Source: Sinotaia quadrata (taxonomy: Eukaryota > Mollusca > Gastropoda > Architaenioglossa > Viviparidae). Taken from it: DNA of 64,000 bases. The position numbers were made by a program, and so were the translations under genes. The stretch covers positions 102,954,875 through 103,018,874 of the forward strand of contig CM054179.1 of assembly GCA_028829895.1 (NCBI GenBank), written 5' to 3'. Positions 1 to 11,649 of the stretch are shown one piece after another. A model generated the notes under the pieces. It was not told where the DNA came from. It did not search any database and worked only from the letters and a program-made list of their open reading frames with translations. How positions within the stretch are numbered: position 1 is the first letter of the stretch; each line of letters opens with the position of its first letter.

Positions 1-122
1 TGTTGACGTCACTAAAACTCGAGTTGTCTGGTACTCTCCAGACTTGATTACTGTGATGTTCTAGTTGATGTTGACGTCACTAAAACTCGAGTTGTCTGGT
101 ACTCTCCAGACTTGATTACTGT
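1..122. repeat. 68-bp tandem repeat cut by the window edge
   Basis: A block starting TGTTGACGTCACTAAAACTC recurs after 68 bases, giving about 1.8 copies. The first copy begins at base 1, so the array may extend left of the window. Each copy carries a perfect TGACGTCA octamer (4-11 and 72-79). Confidence 0.85.
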
Positions 123-595
123 AAAGCTCGTCTCTCTGGCTTGCTGTCGGTTGCTGAAAGTCTAGAACAATATGGCTTGGATTATTTTCTGATCCTCAGG
201 ATCCGATCATGTTTCCCCACCATGTATGACAACCGCCAGTCCACAGTAAAGCACAAAATCCTCTTCTTTTTCGTTGCTCTCTGGAGAAAGGCACTAGCTC
301 GGAATACCGTCTGATCTCACAAATCTTCATACTAGAGTCCAGCTTGAGCACTACACTCACCGTCTGGCACTAGTATTCTTTGTGTTTCGTGGGGGCTAGG
401 GTTCAGGCCCTGTGTGCCTTTTCACTCCCGGTCCCTGCTACATAGAAAGACACTGTTGATATCGTTCCGAAAACCCGTTTTCCTATGGCGTACTTGGACG
501 CGTCCAATTATTTACTTCCTGAGAAAGCGTTCGGTACTTTGAAATAATTATATACGTAAGAAGGAAAGCCCGGAGAGGATAAGATCGTATAGTTC

Positions 596-640
596 TGACG
601 TCAGTTTAAATTATTCAGACGTCATACAGTTCTGACGTCA
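596..640. promoter_or_regulatory. Cluster of CRE-type TGACGTCA sites
   Basis: Two perfect palindromic TGACGTCA octamers (596-603 and 633-640) flank a near match, AGACGTCAT (618-625), within 45 bases. TGACGTCA is the consensus site of CREB/ATF bZIP factors. There is no obvious TATA box or gene beside it, so regulatory function is inferred from motif density only. Confidence 0.3.
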
Positions 641-2132
641 ATTTTAAAATGAATTAATCGTAGGTCTAGCAGTGCTTAACGACCACGTGATAATGCACCA
701 ACACAATAAACTGTGTGTTCCCTATATTATTTGTTTCTCTGTTCAGTCAATTTTGCCTATGTTTTTTTTTAATGATTAAAATAAAACATACGTGAAGGAA
801 GAGTGTTTGCAAATAAATTCTACAGTTTATTCTTTCACTGCCCCTCAAAGGCTTGCAGCTTTAGTTCATATCAGTAAATTGAGTAAAGGATCCCACAACT
901 TCCTCTCCGTCTCCTTTCGGATCACTCTCCAGAGAAATTTAGAAAGCATTCACACTAAAGGGAGACGACTCCTAACCTGAAATGGAACCCATGGGCAAGG
1001 AAGCTAAAGTCAAACTAAAAGCAAATCTGCTGATGTGTCCACACAGACAGGGGCGCGGGAAAAGTCAGACTGAAAAAGACATGTTTGCCTTACATGTTTG
1101 CGCCAGTCCGGCTACTCTGTGATGCACGATGACCTTCATGCTACTGGGTTCTAAATGGCTGGCTGGGTTGGGTTTGAAAACAATCCGCTTCCAGTGTTCG
1201 CTGATTTCGCAGGCGGATGCGCTCCAAAATGCAAACTCGCCCAATACGTGTCGCTGTGTCCTACAAGCACATCAACATGGAAATGTCACAACAGTTTTCT
1301 GAATACCGCAAATGATCATTTTAGTGTTTTGTGATCTAATCATCTCTTCTATGTTCGGTTCCTGAGCGGGTTAGACACTGGAAAGACTGAGTTTCCCTCG
1401 TCTACATAAAATGTGAGAACAAGTGGTGTTAGTTCCTCTCTGTTCTTCAAATGCTATTTGTGACCTTTCACCCTCTGTTCCCCTTGACTGTAACACGTTG
1501 GGAAAAATGTACAAGACACAAACCAACCCATGGAGAGTATCACTATACTATACCAATGAAGTCTTAGTAAAGGGGACATAATCAATGTTTTAGTTGTGAA
1601 TATGGTACATACATCCTACTATGGACTCATTAGTCCAAGAATAGTCACTGCCCATTAAAACAGACTGGTTATTTTGCAAAACAACGAAAATTATTCTGAA
1701 TACAAACGAAAATAATACTAAATATTAAGAGGGCAGTTGTAGCAAAAACTTAATGACAATTATAATGATAATTCAAATGAATATTGAAATCGTTATGAAT
1801 ATTAGAATATGCATTTCTGCATGTGTCAAAATATTTGTTCATCATTATTATTTTAATTAATTGCTCTTGTTTTATCACGACTGATACTTTCAATAAAATA
1901 TACTCAGCATGAAATCTATGGAAACTCACGAGTAAATTACATTGTTTAATACAAATTTACATATGTGAATACTGGATTTATAGAAACACCCACCTTCAAT
2001 CCGCACACAGTTTACCTACAAGGGTTACCCACGATTGAGTAGCTGCTGCATACTAAAGATTCAGTTTATTCTGTCCTTGACCTTAACTGAGCAAACTCCA
2101 AGAAGTATGCCGAGCTTTCACAAAAGTAACCA

Positions 2133-2157
2133 CCCCGCCCTACCCCCACCCCGTCCC
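2133..2157 (-). other. G-quadruplex motif
   Basis: The plus strand has C-runs of 4, 3, 5, 4 and 3 separated by one or two bases. The minus strand therefore carries five G-runs with very short loops, fitting the canonical G-quadruplex pattern. Confidence 0.55.
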
Positions 2158-2820
2158 ATTTAGCTGAGCAATGGTGTGTTTTACAGGCACAAAATATGTG
2201 TCTGGTTTTAGCTCCCTTGGGAGTGGTTTGTAGTCCTACAAATTAAGCAATCTCAAAGAGGGCTCCACACCTCGCTTCCCTTCCCACAGTCTGTAACGAC
2301 TATGACGAGACAGAAATACCAACTAAAGGTTCTTGTGATCGGATATCACACATGATAATCACTGATAGATCGCTAACTGCCAATTCTGTTCTATACAAAT
2401 GAAATCCTATATTTCTGTTACACACCAACACGAGACGCCGCTGCATACTGTTTAACCTTTCAACACATACATCAATAAATCTCGAAAAGAAAAAAATAAT
2501 ACAAAATGACTTTTAAAAATGGATTTTCTGTGGTGTAAATTAAAAAGAAAAAAAAATGACGTCGTTAAATGATTAATTTATTGAACTCAGTAGTGATCAA
2601 TTTCTTAACTTTAGCATATATAAACTGTAAGAAACCTCGTACTTTGTTGCAAATGAACTTTTGTTCTGATACCTGAGTACTCGTCATCTTGTTAAAAGGA
2701 TATATGAGTAGGATGCAAAACGCAAGCACACTTACACAGTTTAATTTTCTGGCAGGATGTGATAGCCGTAACATTGCAGCGAATTAAAGACGCCATCTTA
2801 TTCACTTATAACACTGAAAC

Positions 2821-3176
2821 TGAAACTGTCTCAATATATTCCCTTATTTATATATAACTGATTTCTAGTCCTAAAACTGTCTCAGTATATTCCCTTATTT
2901 ATATATAACTGATTTCCAGTCTGAAACTGTCTCAGTATATTCCCTTCTTTATATATAACTGATTTTAAGTCTGAAACAGTCTCAATATACTCCTTTATTT
3001 ATCAATACCTGATTTCAATGTGAAGCAGTCCCAGTATATTAGTTTATCTTAAATAACTGATTTCAAGTGTGAAGCAGTCTCAGTATATTAGTTTATCTTA
3101 TATAACTGTTTTCAAGCGTGAAATAGTCTCAGTATATACCAACACGTATCTTATATATCTGTTTCTAAGTAGGAAA
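2821..3176. repeat. ~50-bp minisatellite, 7 degenerate copies
   Basis: The block CTGTCTCAGTATATTCCCTT followed by a TATATAACTGATTT-like stretch recurs every 50 to 57 bases about seven times. The first three copies are nearly identical and the later ones diverge progressively. Confidence 0.85.
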
Positions 3177-3307
3177 CATTTGTGCAAAAACTTACAAAAA
3201 TTATTTAAAAACAATTCATTTATGCAAAATTTCCGCTAGATATTTTAAGCATTACGAAACGTTAAGAACGATCAAATTCATAACATTAGACTAACTTTAT
3301 TAAAAAA

Positions 3308-4108
3308 AAAATCTAGGCCTCAGGAAGATTATCTATCTATATGTATAAAAAATAAAATCTAGGCCTCAGGAAGATTATCTATCTCTATGTATATAAAATA
3401 AAATCTAGGCCTCAGGAAGATTATCTATCTATATGTATAAAATCTAGGCCTCAGGAAGATTATCTATCTCTATGTATAAAATCTAGGCCTCAGGAAGATT
3501 ATCTATCTATATGTATAAAATCTAGGCCTCAGGAAGATTATCTATCTATATGTATAAAATCTAGGCCTCAGGAAGATTATCTATCTCTATGTATAAAATC
3601 TAGGCCTCAGGAAGATTATCTATCTGTATGTATAAAATCTAGGCCTCAGGAAGATTATCTATCTCTATGTATAAAAAATAAAATCTAGGCCTCAGGAAGA
3701 TTATCTATCTATATGTATAAAATCTAGGCCTCAGGAAGATTATCTATCTCTATGTATAAAATCTAGGCCTCAGGAAGATTATCTATCTATATGTATAAAA
3801 TCTAGGCCTCAGGAAGATTATCTATCTCTATGTATAAAAAATAAAATCTAGGCCTCAGGAAGATTATCTATCTCTATGTATAAAAAATAAAATCTAGGCC
3901 TCAGGAAGATTATCTATCTATATGTATAAAATCTAGGCCTCAGGAAGATTATCTATCTCTATGTATAAAAAATAAAATCTAGGCCTCAGGAAGATTATCT
4001 ATCTCTATGTATAAAAAATAAAATCTAGGCCTCAGGAAGATTATCTATCTCTATGTATAAAAAATAAAATCTAGGCCTCAGGAAGATTATCTATCTATAT
4101 GTATAAAA
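3308..4108. repeat. 39/48-bp minisatellite, about 19 copies
   Basis: The core ATCTAGGCCTCAGGAAGATT, followed by TATCTATCT and a TATGTATAAAA tail, repeats about 19 times with very little divergence. Copies differ in two ways: CTATATG versus CTCTATG (once CTGTATG), and a short tail versus a tail extended by AAATAAA. The extended tail nearly always follows the CTCTATG form. High homogeneity suggests recent expansion or conversion. Confidence 0.95.
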
Positions 4109-5562
4109 GCCCGCCGTCTGCCAAGATTTGAACTCCACAGATTTAGTTTCAAGACTGAGACATTCCCTCCCGGAATACTGAAACCTAGTTCCCCTCACAA
4201 CCATTCAACCCATCCACGTGATATTATCTACTTCTGCCTACTGAAGTATCGGAATGACTGAATTTAATCGGTCGTTTAGCGGTTTTAGCTATCAACACCG
4301 AACAACCGCCCCAACACACTTGTAACAGACGGGGATCGATTCCTATAAAGATGGGTTAACGTCCTTAACTTCAAGTCATACTGCACAGTGACCTAGAAGG
4401 CAAGCAGACAAGCAGCATTTGGAATCACAGTCAGTACTAAGCAACAGCAGACGGAACACGTCAGCATACACATCGCCATTTATCGGTATCGACCGCATGA
4501 CAGGAAAAGTGTCATTCCAAAGACTGTATCGGCTAAACAGTCGTGACTGGAACAAATCTGCGTTATGGGAAAATAATCAGGTCACGGCACGGAGAACACT
4601 GCCATTACTTGATTAAACACGCCATTACCAGAACTGTTCACTGTGAATGAATAGCCAGGAGACAAAAGAGAAAAAAAAAAGAAAAGGTGAGGGAGAGGGG
4701 GGGGATACTACCAAACGTAAAGGCACACTATCTGCACAATGGCATACTGAAGAGGAATTGTATTGATATGGTTCATGATTTCAAGTATTTCAATCCTTTA
4801 GTAACAAGATGCTGCAGGCAGACATTTCAGTGACATTTTCTCTCTCCCCAAATACCGCTTTATGAATAATAATAATAATAATGATAATAAATAACATAAA
4901 CAATAAAATCATGTATAATGTTCTTGATGAATAATACAAAAAATTTAAATAAATAACTTTAAGCTAACAAATCCTGTAAAAAAAAAAAAAGGAATAAAAT
5001 TTCAAATTCAATCTTATTTCTTCTATCGAAACAGCATCAAGGTAAAACAATGACAAAAAAAAAAAAAGAACAAGTAATAAAACACAACAGAAAGGAAAGG
5101 ACTTTAGAAACTTGTGGTGATACTTTGCAATGAACAGTTGGAAATATTATCTCCTCCTGCACAAAAACATAAGCATAATTGCACAGTACAGATAGATAGC
5201 AAAACGGATATCTTGAACATATCAGGAACAAAACAAACCGATGTAACATTTTTGAATAATTTTATTAGTTAAAAAGAAATCAATTACAGTCCAGAACTCA
5301 TCAAAACGAAGAAATACTGACATTAATGGAAACTATGACCATTTGGAATTAGGAAGTGAAGCAAACAGCTTTGATATATTGAAGAATGCCATTTGAAGTA
5401 TAGTCTTAATCATCACATGATACAGACAGACCAGTCCATCAATGTTAATAGTGTATTAATGCCATGTCTGATACATTTGTGTGCTGTTGACTTGGGTAAA
5501 GCATAAATTATGATGATTACAGGGAGAAAATGACCACTCTTATTACTGTACTTTTCTGATAA
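4109..5562. other. Unique AT-rich sequence with simple repeats
   Basis: It holds a purine-rich tract near 4660-4705, an (AAT)n run near 4867-4890 and a few A-rich tracts. An open frame of 65 codons at 4419-4616 on the plus strand matches nothing I recognise and I do not call it a gene. Confidence 0.6.
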
Positions 5563-5756
5563 TCACCAAAAATACACCTGTAAGACAATAACAGTCACCA
5601 AAAATACACCTGTAAGACAATAACAGTCACCAAAAATACACCTGTAAGACAATAACAGTCACCAAAAATACTCCTGTAAGACAATAACAGTCACCAAAAA
5701 TACACCTGTAAGACAATAACAGTCACCAAAAATACACCTGTAAGACAATAACAGTC
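5563..5756. repeat. 32-bp minisatellite, 6 copies
   Basis: The unit CACCAAAAATACACCTGTAA followed by GACAATAACAGT recurs six times with a constant 32-base period. Copies are almost identical; one has TACTCC for TACACC. Units abut directly, so it is a plain tandem array without spacers. Confidence 0.95.
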
Positions 5757-6369
5757 CTGTTTACAAGATTAAGTTTAATTCTAAGGAGCATTATATTATT
5801 AATTGATAAACTAGGAGAATAATCTCTCTCTATCTGTCTGTATGGCATTAACATATTATTCCTAACCATTAAATAGTGTAATAATATTATAATACTATAT
5901 GATAATTATCATCCTCAAAAGTTAAGTTTCTAATCAATAGGTGTACATTAGTTTTCTCTCTGACCTTACTCTGACTGGATTCAATACCATGGCTTTCAAT
6001 GGCTCAGAAACAGAGCATGCTCGGTTAAGTGAGTGATACAAAAAAAACAACAAACAACCCCCAGCAAGCTTGATTTGTCACGAAACGGTAGAGTACTACA
6101 CACGAGAACACAACGGGTCAGTACTGCTTGAGAAAACGTATACTGCTCTACACGCTTCATCATAAAATTACGTCCTAACAAAGCAGACTGACAACACAAC
6201 TGCTTTACGCACACTGCAATGATGTCCCGGTACTATGAATGGCACTAGTACTAATACTAAAGTATTCAAAAGCACGTTCCCGATATAACACAGATCCAGA
6301 CCCTCAATTTGAAAACACAGACTAACAGATCAGACGAATATGACAGTTTGGACTGAATCCAACAAAGAT
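5757..6369. other. Unique sequence
   Basis: AT-rich sequence with no array and no convincing exon. The minus-strand open frames (61-72 codons) have no recognisable motif. Confidence 0.6.
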
Positions 6370-6644
6370 GATTTAAGATAAAGAGAAGGCATTGGAAGGC
6401 AAAGAAGCCTACAAAATTTTTAAAAAGTGGTTTAAGGTGAAGAGATGGCAATGCTGGTCTAGACTTTAGACAGAGGCCGACAAGGTAGTTTAAGATGAAG
6501 AGAAGGCAATGTTGGTTTAAACAAATAGGCTGATAAGGTAGTTTAAGGTGAAGAGAGGGTATATTCGTTTAGACAGAGGCCCACAAGGTGGTTTAAGGTG
6601 AAGAGAGGGTATATTGGTTTAGATAGAGGCCCACAAGGTAGTTT
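6370..6644. repeat. 50-59-bp minisatellite, about 5 copies
   Basis: Units sharing GTTTAAGGTGAAGAGA, then a variable centre, then GACAGAGGCCCACAAGGT, recur five times. Spacing shrinks from 59 to 50 bases, so older copies carry small insertions or deletions relative to the last two, which are nearly identical. Confidence 0.8.
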
Positions 6645-7071
6645 ATGCCTCGTCCACACTACGGCTATTCATACAACTCACTGGATGAGTTGCACTCCAA
6701 TGACGTATTTTTTCTATAGAAAATTTACCTAATCTAAGTTCAATTCGACCCTAGGGATTTTAGCGAACCTCATTAGACAGAAGATTATAAAGGTGCTTTC
6801 AACTGAGCAATATTGTTTTAGAGAGAAAGAGAAACTCACAAAGATGATTTGTGCCTAGTTTACGCTAACAAGATCCATTGGATAAAATCGGCAACGTCAG
6901 ACGATTTTAAACGGCCTTCGTCTTGAAAGATTGTGTGTAGGACAATCCAATGGCCAGTGCAAACAGCAATTTACAGAGGCAGTGGTGGCAAATTTAGGTC
7001 GGTAAGGGCAGTTTACTTTTACACAGTATGGAGATGACCGTGAAGAAAAAGGTAGAATGAGACAACAGAGA
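6645..7071. other. Unique sequence
   Basis: It starts with GCCTCGTCCACACTACGG, a phrase resembling some DNA-transposon termini, but no matching opposite end or target duplication is visible. No exon-like frame is seen. Confidence 0.5.
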
Positions 7072-7233
7072 TGAACAAGCTGTGACCGTTTACAGGTCAC
7101 GAAGTTATTATTATAGAATAAAGACTATAACCAAGTGGAGGAAGAGATGAACAAACTGTGACCGTTTACAGGTCACGAAGTTATTATTTTATAGAATAAA
7201 GACTATAACCAAGTGGAGAAAAAAGTGAACAAG
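7072..7233. repeat. 76-bp duplication with an internal hairpin
   Basis: Two copies of a 76-base unit contain GTGACCGTTTACAGGTCAC (7082-7100 and 7158-7176). That string is a perfect 6-bp inverted repeat, GTGACC/GGTCAC, around a 7-base loop. The unit continues into CTATAACCAAGTGGAG in both copies. Confidence 0.85.
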
Positions 7234-7258
7234 TTGTATGACTGCTAATTCGGGATAA

Positions 7259-7500
7259 GAAGTATGACCAAGTAGAGAGAAAATGAACAGAAGTATGACC
7301 AAGTAGAGAGAAACTGAACAGAAGTAGGACCAAGCAGAGAGAAAATGAACAGAAGTAGGACCAAGCAGAGAGAAACTGAACAGAAGTAGGACCAAGCAGA
7401 GAGAAACTGAACAGAAGTAGGACCAAGCAGAGAGAAACTGAACAGAAGTAGAACCAAGCAGAGAGAACGAGTACGAAGTAGGACCAAGTAGAGAAAGAGA
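7259..7500. repeat. 31-bp minisatellite, 8 copies
   Basis: The unit AGTAGGACCAAGCAGAGAGA plus AACTGAACAGA repeats eight times with a 31-base period. Because 31 is not a multiple of three and the unit lacks minus-strand stops, three overlapping minus-strand frames of 80, 106 and 116 codons stay open here. They are a by-product of the array, not genes. Confidence 0.95.
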
Positions 7501-7532
7501 GGTAAGCAAAATGATTGGCTGTTAATGTCAGC

Positions 7533-7692
7533 AATTAACCTTTACGAACTATGACTAAATAAGCTTTTGAATGAAGGAATTTAGAAATTAACCTTTACGA
7601 ACTATGACTAATAAGCTTTTGAATGAAGGAATTTAGAAATTAACCTTTACGAACTATGACTAAATAAGCTTTTGAATGAAGGAATTTAGAAA
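7533..7692. repeat. 54-bp minisatellite, 3 copies
   Basis: AATTAACCTTTACGAACTAT, followed by GACTAAATAAGCTTTTGAATG and a GAAGGAATTTAGA tail, occurs three times with period 53 to 54. One copy lacks an A in TAAATAAG. The copies are otherwise identical, so the duplication is recent. Confidence 0.95.
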
Positions 7693-8078
7693 AAGACTCA
7701 ACTAGACGAAATGTAGCATAAAATCCGGACACATTTAAATAATTACCTATCCAAGAGAACACATTGACAATTCACATACACGGGGCTTCGATTTAGGTAA
7801 TGAGCGGTACCAAAATGTGATTGTAGATAACGAAAGTCACTTCATAAATCAAAGTTCATTGGAAAAAATAATCTAAATAATAAAAACCATCAAGCACATC
7901 TATGAAATAAAATCATCTGTCTGAGTGTGGACATCACATAACAATCACTGCACAGATCAAAGTAATAAATGACAATTAACAAAGAAAGTGTATGTTAATA
8001 CAATCACAACATGAATTAAAGTAATCATTGTTGCTAAGAACAATTTAAATTCAAGTAACGAAAATTTACCAGAGTGCA
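7693..8078. other. Unique AT-rich sequence
   Basis: No array, exon or transposon feature seen. Confidence 0.55.
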
Positions 8079-8350
8079 ATCTAGATAAGGAAAATCACCA
8101 GAAAATCAAATTAACGGGGCAAAAAATCAATTAGAAAATCTATAGAACGAAAATCACCAGAGAATCAAGTTAATGGGCAAAAAATCAGTTAGAAAATCTA
8201 GACAATGAAAATCACCAGAGAATCTAGTTAATGAGCAAAAAATCAATTAGAAAATCTAGACAACGAAAATCACCAGAGAATCCAGTTAATGAGCAAAAAA
8301 AAAAAATCAATTAGAAAATCTACACGACAAAAATCCCCAGCGAATCTAGA
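8079..8350. repeat. ~60-bp minisatellite, about 5 copies
   Basis: Units share GAAAATCACCAGAGAATC, then GTTAATGAGCAAAAAATCAA and TTAGAAAATCTA. Five degenerate copies differ mainly in the length of the A-run. Confidence 0.85.
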
Positions 8351-9434
8351 TAACAAAAACTACTGAACCAGAAGGTATGAAATGGGTATGAAATAAACAA
8401 CACGTGAACGCGAACTCAGCGTCTAGCGACACAGGAAGTTAACCTTCCCGATGCTTGCTAGTTTCTCGCCATTCTACTTTCTAGGTCCCCGGGCTTGTTG
8501 ACAGCCCTGGACACCATAAAGAAGTATTTCCACTGATGACTTTAACGACTCAAACGACACCCAACACCCTTTTCGAAACAGATACATCAATCCGCCCGCC
8601 TGAAGATAAGCTGGAAGTCGACGGCCAATCTGCAGAAGTCCTTGCCGATAAGTCGCGTGTTGGGGAAAGCTAGCAGGTTGTACAGTTTCTCCCGACAGTG
8701 GTGTATTGCTCAACTATACAACCGACTACCTCATCCCAACATCACGCACACATGACGTCAAAACACCAGAAATCATCGAAGACAAGACAGTGACAAAACG
8801 TCGTTGCCCGCGAAAGTCGTGGGCGGCTAAGTGAACACTCCTCCGACAATGGTACAGTTGAGTCCTAAGAAAGGGGCAACACCTTTAGTGAACGCAGCCG
8901 ATCATAACAGTCAGCGGTCATGTCGCTACTCAAGAAACAGGGTTACAGAAGGATAGTCACTTCCTGAGGATTCTTAACGGATTTACAAGGATTCTCCTGA
9001 CTCCAGAGCGGATCTTTTTAAATTTAATTCCTCCCCCTCCCCGCAGCTACTTTTGGGAACAGGAGGCCGGAGGGAAGCAGCAGGTAGACTGGGATGTTAA
9101 CTGAAAACAAAAAGTTTTGCAATGCACTCGGATAGTACAAACCTCAAGCAGAAAGTAAATGAAGTAACGCGTTTTCTAAAAGTTACTGGCACTACAAGCT
9201 TTCCAACAAATCAATGACGTCATATGATTTCGAACAGCCACTGACAACATACAGTGTCATCCTAGCACCACTATTCCTGACGGATTAGAGTACGAACCAA
9301 AATGGCTACCTTCAAGTGCAAAGCAACACTAATGTGGATTTTGCTGAGCGTTTACCCTTGACTATTCAACAACAATAATCCATTTCATATTGGAACAAAG
9401 GAGAGCCGAATATTTGTAACCCAGCACCCCTTTA
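8351..9434. other. Unique, somewhat GC-richer stretch with two CRE octamers
   Basis: Between roughly 8400 and 9070 the sequence is less AT-rich than its surroundings and free of tandem repeats. Perfect TGACGTCA octamers lie at 8753-8760 and 9215-9222. A 79-codon minus-strand frame (8474-8713) has no motif I recognise. It might hold a regulatory or untranslated exon segment, but nothing proves this. Confidence 0.4.
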
Positions 9435-9620
9435 CAATGGACAGCAGGATATAAACTAGCATCCCTTCATTAGGCATTACAATAGACAGCAGGTTATTTG
9501 TAAACGTAGCATCTCTTTATTAGGCATTACAATAGACAGCAGGATCTATGTAAACTAGCATCTCTTTTTTAGGCATTACAATGGCCAGCTAGAAGTAAAC
9601 AAGAATCTCTTTAATAGACA
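9435..9620. repeat. ~55-bp minisatellite, 3-4 copies
   Basis: Units contain AGCATCTCTTTATTAGGCAT then TACAATAGACAGCAGG. Three good copies and a degenerate fourth are seen. Confidence 0.8.
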
Positions 9621-10264
9621 GTACACAGGACAAGAAAATCACTAGGCACTTTTGGGAATACACAAAGTTTTATAAATGTTATTATACTGAAGCAGAAAGA
9701 TTTTTTCACAATTTTAAATTCATGAATTAATCTCGATAAGGAGCACTAAAAGAAAAATAAATAAATCTGAATGCATATTTCATTTTGATCTCAGTACATA
9801 TGAATCTGAATGGCAGGTAAACTTCTCAAAGCCTATGAAAAGTAACGTTCTTGTGAATAGTAAGAAAAATTTGAAACGGCGAGTAAACAAAGATCTGTTT
9901 CCTGAGAAGAGGAAGTCTTCCTCTTTTTGTAAAATACCAGGTGGTTGATATGAAATCAGATGAATAATACAACTCTGGGAATGGCTTCCTTCAAGTCTGG
10001 AGGTTAAACGAAACAAAGAACATGTGCTGAGAGTTAATGTCACAGATATTAAAATCTAACTTATTCCATTTCTGAAGTGAAATGGCAGCTATTAATTTGT
10101 TATTTTTCTCTCTCATACATAAAACTATAAAAAAACAAACAAACAAGAAATGAAATACAACATATACAAAGGAAATAAAAGGTGTGCAGCACGGCGCACA
10201 ACTGGCGTTTTCAAATTATGCAAGGAGTTTCAACTTCCAGAATAATTTTGCCCTTGTCTACACA
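9621..10264. other. Unique AT-rich sequence
   Basis: No feature supported. The 87-codon minus-strand frame at 9780-10043 has no recognisable domain. Confidence 0.55.
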
Positions 10265-10592
10265 CTTCCGAAATGTCAGTGTAATAGACAAACTACGTCC
10301 GATTCATTACTGACAGACACACCTCTGATAGGTCATGGTAAAACAACATGTCCGAAACGTTAGTGAAATAGGGAAACTACGTCCGAATCGTCACTGACAG
10401 ACCTCTGATAGGTCATGGTAAAACATCATGTCCGAAACGTCAGTGAAATAGGCAAACTACGTCCGAATCGTCACTGACAGACACATCTCTGATAGGTAAT
10501 GGTAAAACAATATGTCCGAAACGTTAGTGAAATAGGCAAACTATGTCCGAGTCGTCGCTGACAGACACATCTCTGATAGGTCATGGTAAAAC
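10265..10592. repeat. ~82-bp minisatellite, 4 copies
   Basis: Units share TGTCCGAAACGTTAGTGAAA, ACTACGTCCGAATCGTCACT and CTCTGATAGGTCATGGTAAA. Spacing is 80 to 84 bases. The unit is CpG-rich compared with its surroundings. Confidence 0.9.
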
Positions 10593-11410
10593 GTCACTGA
10601 AACATTGATACTACTTCCGGAGGCGATACTGTCCGGGCGCAATGAGTTATTTTCAGACAGTCTGTTGACGACACCTTGAGTGACAAGGCCGCGAGCTAAA
10701 TCGCTGGATTCCACGCTTGTGTAGCCCAACATCCGTCAGTCTGGGTTAAAAAGAAGAAGAAGAAAAGGATTTGCTTTGAAGGAAAAACAAACAGGTCGCC
10801 ATCATTTTCTTTTTTTAAACTCATGAATACTGTTTTCTTGCTTTCAGTGGAAGGCTCCGGAATGAGGTACTTGCAAGAAAGACAATTCCAGTCTGCTACA
10901 GTATCGATTTAAAATAAAAAGACAAGAAAACCGCTTATCTTGTTTCAAAAGACGTATTTCTTCCGACCCCTCCCGCCCCCCAACTCATTCTCATTTACTT
11001 CACTTGAAGAAAAAGAGAGAGAGAAAAATAGACAAAAAAGAAACTAAGGTCGGACTTGTCAGAGTAGCGCGTACGTCACAGACTAGATAATCTCCCCTAC
11101 CCGACTCATTCTGTCTGCACTCAAACTACAGTGTTTACCTTTTTGTTTGAACAAAGAAACCACTTAGAAAGAAAAAAACAAACCAGAGAAAAATTCAAAA
11201 TTTCACGTACTATTTTAGCAGCCAGTCATTGGACTTTATCTGTAGATTTCTCATCTACTGCTACTCCTCACCCCACCCCAGTTTCTCTGTCATTGATGCA
11301 ATATACCGGAAAGTTACAGGATCCTGTAAAATGTTAATAATTATAATTAGTACAAAGAGGCGAAGTTACAGGTGTTGAGTTCATAACTAATTCAAAGTTG
11401 TCTTTCTGGT

Positions 11411-11414
<4 letters not shown>
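10593..11414. other. Unique sequence
   Basis: Contains short A-rich and C-rich tracts only. No exon or repeat array is supported. Confidence 0.5.
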
Positions 11415-11477
<63 letters not shown>

Positions 11478-11500
11478 AAGAAAGAAAGAAAGAAAGAAAG
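11415..11500 (+). repeat. (GA)n-(GAAA)n compound microsatellite
   Basis: A run of about 57 bases of alternating AG passes directly into about seven GAAA units. It is a pure purine tract on the plus strand. Confidence 0.98.
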
Positions 11501-11612
11501 TGTCACCTATTTTACTTTAGCAGGATAAGGACGCATTTAGGTTCGACCCCGTGACTCCAGACTAGATTGAAATGCTCCATATCGTTCAAATGTGGCATAA
11601 GCGCACACAGAA

Positions 11613-11632
11613 ATATTATATATATATAATAT
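11613..11632. other. 20-bp perfect AT palindrome
   Basis: ATATTATATATATATAATAT reads identically on both strands. It lies just left of the 40-bp array and may be a cruciform or slippage-prone site. Confidence 0.8.
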
Positions 11633-11649
11633 GACAAGGTGTTTATTGA

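Larger units (their letters stand above)
123..2814. other. Mostly unique AT-rich sequence
   Basis: No tandem array and no convincing exon is visible; the open frames are about 70 codons or shorter, of unbiased composition and resemble no family I know. It contains the CRE-type cluster at 596-640 and a minus-strand G-quadruplex motif at 2133-2157, listed separately. Confidence 0.6.

Noticed and set aside
4105..4180. Possible SINE promoter boxes on the minus strand
   Set aside because: The A-like and B-like words are only about 26 bases apart, too close for a tRNA-derived promoter, and each carries mismatches.
5563..5756. Regular 32-bp repeats resembling a CRISPR array
   Set aside because: Units abut with no unique spacers, and the surrounding DNA is animal-like. 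It is a plain minisatellite.
6645..6960. Possible DNA transposon starting GCCTCGTCCACACTACGG
   Set aside because: No convincing opposite inverted repeat or target duplication was found.
11540..11550. B-box match GGTTCGACCCC on the plus strand
   Set aside because: No A-box or tRNA fold upstream, and chance expectation is near one such match per window.
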